A DNA stretch of 64,000 nt from positions 30,095,001 to 30,159,000 of the forward strand of contig NC_091665.1 of assembly GCF_042453785.1 (NCBI RefSeq). The letters are read 5' to 3'. The number at the start of each line of letters is the position of its first letter. Positions within the stretch are counted from its first letter, which is position 1. Below the pieces are notes generated by a model, which was not told the origin of the DNA, searched no databases, and was given only the letters and a program-made list of their open reading frames with translations. A program made the translations under genes and the position numbers. Positions 63,048-64,000 of the stretch are shown here, piece by piece. This DNA comes from Malus domestica. Taxonomy: Eukaryota > Streptophyta > Magnoliopsida > Rosales > Rosaceae.

Positions 63048-63608
63048 GATTAATGTCCAAATTCATATACTAATTAACTATAATAATAGCAATAAAGCTC
63101 TTAATTAGCATCACAAGATAACCAATGTGTATCCGAGTCAGTGACGAGAGACTCAAAATCAGACTGAGACTCCGATGCAGACTCAGACAGCGGAGGAGCA
63201 GAAGCTGGTGGCGGTGTACAATTTGATGGTGGTCGAATTATAAATACATGATACAAACTGGAGAATGAAGAATCGAACACAAAATCTGTAATGCAAAGAG
63301 GAGTGTTATACGTCGTTGTCTGATGTTATTGTAACATCTTTTTAAAAGTTGTGAAAAACAAGCAAGCAGATTTTGTGCCGCCACTAACTATATACCGTCA
63401 CAATTTCCTACCATCCATCAATGCTAACTTCTGTGGGAAAGACCATTCTTTTGTGTTTAATAAGATCTCCATGAGCTCTGCAAAGAATACAAGCATTTGA
63501 CTTCCGCACCACTTCCCCGGAGTGGGGCAACGCCTCACAGTCAGGTTAGCTGTGCTAGGCCTTTCCTAAAAGCTTAAACCAAATCCCTTGTTCCATGTGA
63601 TGTGGCTG
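63048..63608. other. Spacer between convergent genes
   Basis: 3' flank of ADH copy C and probable 3' untranslated region of the minus-strand gene to the right. A GA/CT-periodic stretch (63130-63200, GACTCAGAC-like) is present. Nothing else supported. Confidence 0.45.
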
Positions 63609-63758
63609 TTACTTATACTTCTCCATGATTCTTCTGGCTTCTTCTAGACTGTCGTCCATCCTGTCCTCCTTTGGTGTTGAGGTGGTGCCTCCACTCCACC
63701 TCGGCCCTTCATCCTTATTCAAAGCAATGAATATAAAGTATACAAGTCCCATCGTAGC
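63609..63758 (-). CDS. Last exon of an unidentified membrane protein gene
   Basis: After an acceptor (TGATAACAG at 63767-63759 on the minus strand) the frame reads MGLVYFIFIALNKDEGPRWS from the third codon on, then TPKEDRMDDSLEEARRIMEK and YK before the stop at 63609-63611. A short hydrophobic segment is followed by a charged, helical C-terminus. The regular wording and clean borders suggest a real, conserved gene end. I do not recognise the family with confidence. The gene continues past the right edge. Confidence 0.55.
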   Translation of the reverse strand, partial: ATMGLVYFIFIALNKDEGPRWSGGTTSTPKEDRMDDSLEEARRIMEKYK

Positions 63759-63767
63759 CTGTTATCA

Positions 63768-64000
63768 TTGAATGCTTACTTCAATACAGTTATATGATAT
63801 ATGTACTTACAAAACAAAGACTATCCATACAAGAATAATGTTCTCTTATTGACGACGAGTATATTGTCTACATAGCATCTCATTTCTTTAAAGGCTTATT
63901 TTTTCTTATGCCCCTTGGAACTTGAACATAAATCCCACTTCCCCCCTCATACAAAAATATCGCCACTTTGCACCTTGAAACTCAATTTTCGCTCTACTGT
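63768..64000 (-). other. Presumed intron of the right-edge gene
   Basis: AT-rich with no coding seen; begins at the acceptor of the exon at 63609-63758 and runs off the window. Confidence 0.4.

Overview
This is plant nuclear DNA, almost certainly from a dicot and most likely Rosaceae of the apple/pear type. Genes have short GT-AG introns, the sequence is rich in transposons, and the gene fragments match plant-only families: class P alcohol dehydrogenase, LRR-malectin receptor kinase subfamily VIII-2, RHD3, DUF2828 and organellar threonyl-tRNA synthetase. The family is a judgement from memory, not a search result.

Layout. 1-5.8 kb: the 5' end of a minus-strand Ty3/gypsy element with a decayed gag, a stray NHL-protein exon, and a 2.56 kb solo LTR with a 5-bp target duplication. 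6.3-10.8 kb: a TIR element with GCCTAGGC-rich ends, and a hAT element holding a Harbinger-like element. 10.06-20.9 kb: a tandem duplication carrying a hAT tail plus the start of an ADH gene. The first ADH copy is truncated. The second is interrupted upstream by a solo LTR, by an AT-rich insertion and, inside that, by a very young Ty1/copia element (identical LTRs, 1510-codon open polyprotein), but its ADH gene (20.47-22.95 kb) is complete. 24.7-25.6 kb: an RTE-like LINE tail joined to a gypsy LTR scrap.

26.9-30.3 kb holds a broken threonyl-tRNA synthetase gene whose 3' end is replaced by a clathrin light chain fragment. 34.6-36.2 kb is a DUF2828 pseudogene. 36.9-42.4 kb is a minus-strand LRR-malectin receptor gene with about 20 well-preserved exons that stops at the glycine-rich loop of the kinase. 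42.2-44.8 kb has a G-run, a polypurine tract and a MULE-like element with long inverted ends. 46.9-57.8 kb is a 5'-truncated RHD3-like pseudogene; a Harbinger-like DNA transposon and a second young copia element each sit inside one of its exons with visible target-site duplications. 60.9-63.05 kb is a third ADH copy lacking a recognisable first exon and lacking intron 4. A minus-strand gene enters at the right edge (63.61-63.76 kb).

The likely working genes are the middle ADH (ethanol/acetaldehyde metabolism), possibly the third ADH, possibly a kinase-less receptor protein, and the unidentified gene at the right edge. Most of the rest is decayed genes and transposons. The window's value is as a readable record of insertions, with several empty sites preserved in paralogous copies. 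I found no RNA gene, CRISPR array or clearly new multi-gene system.
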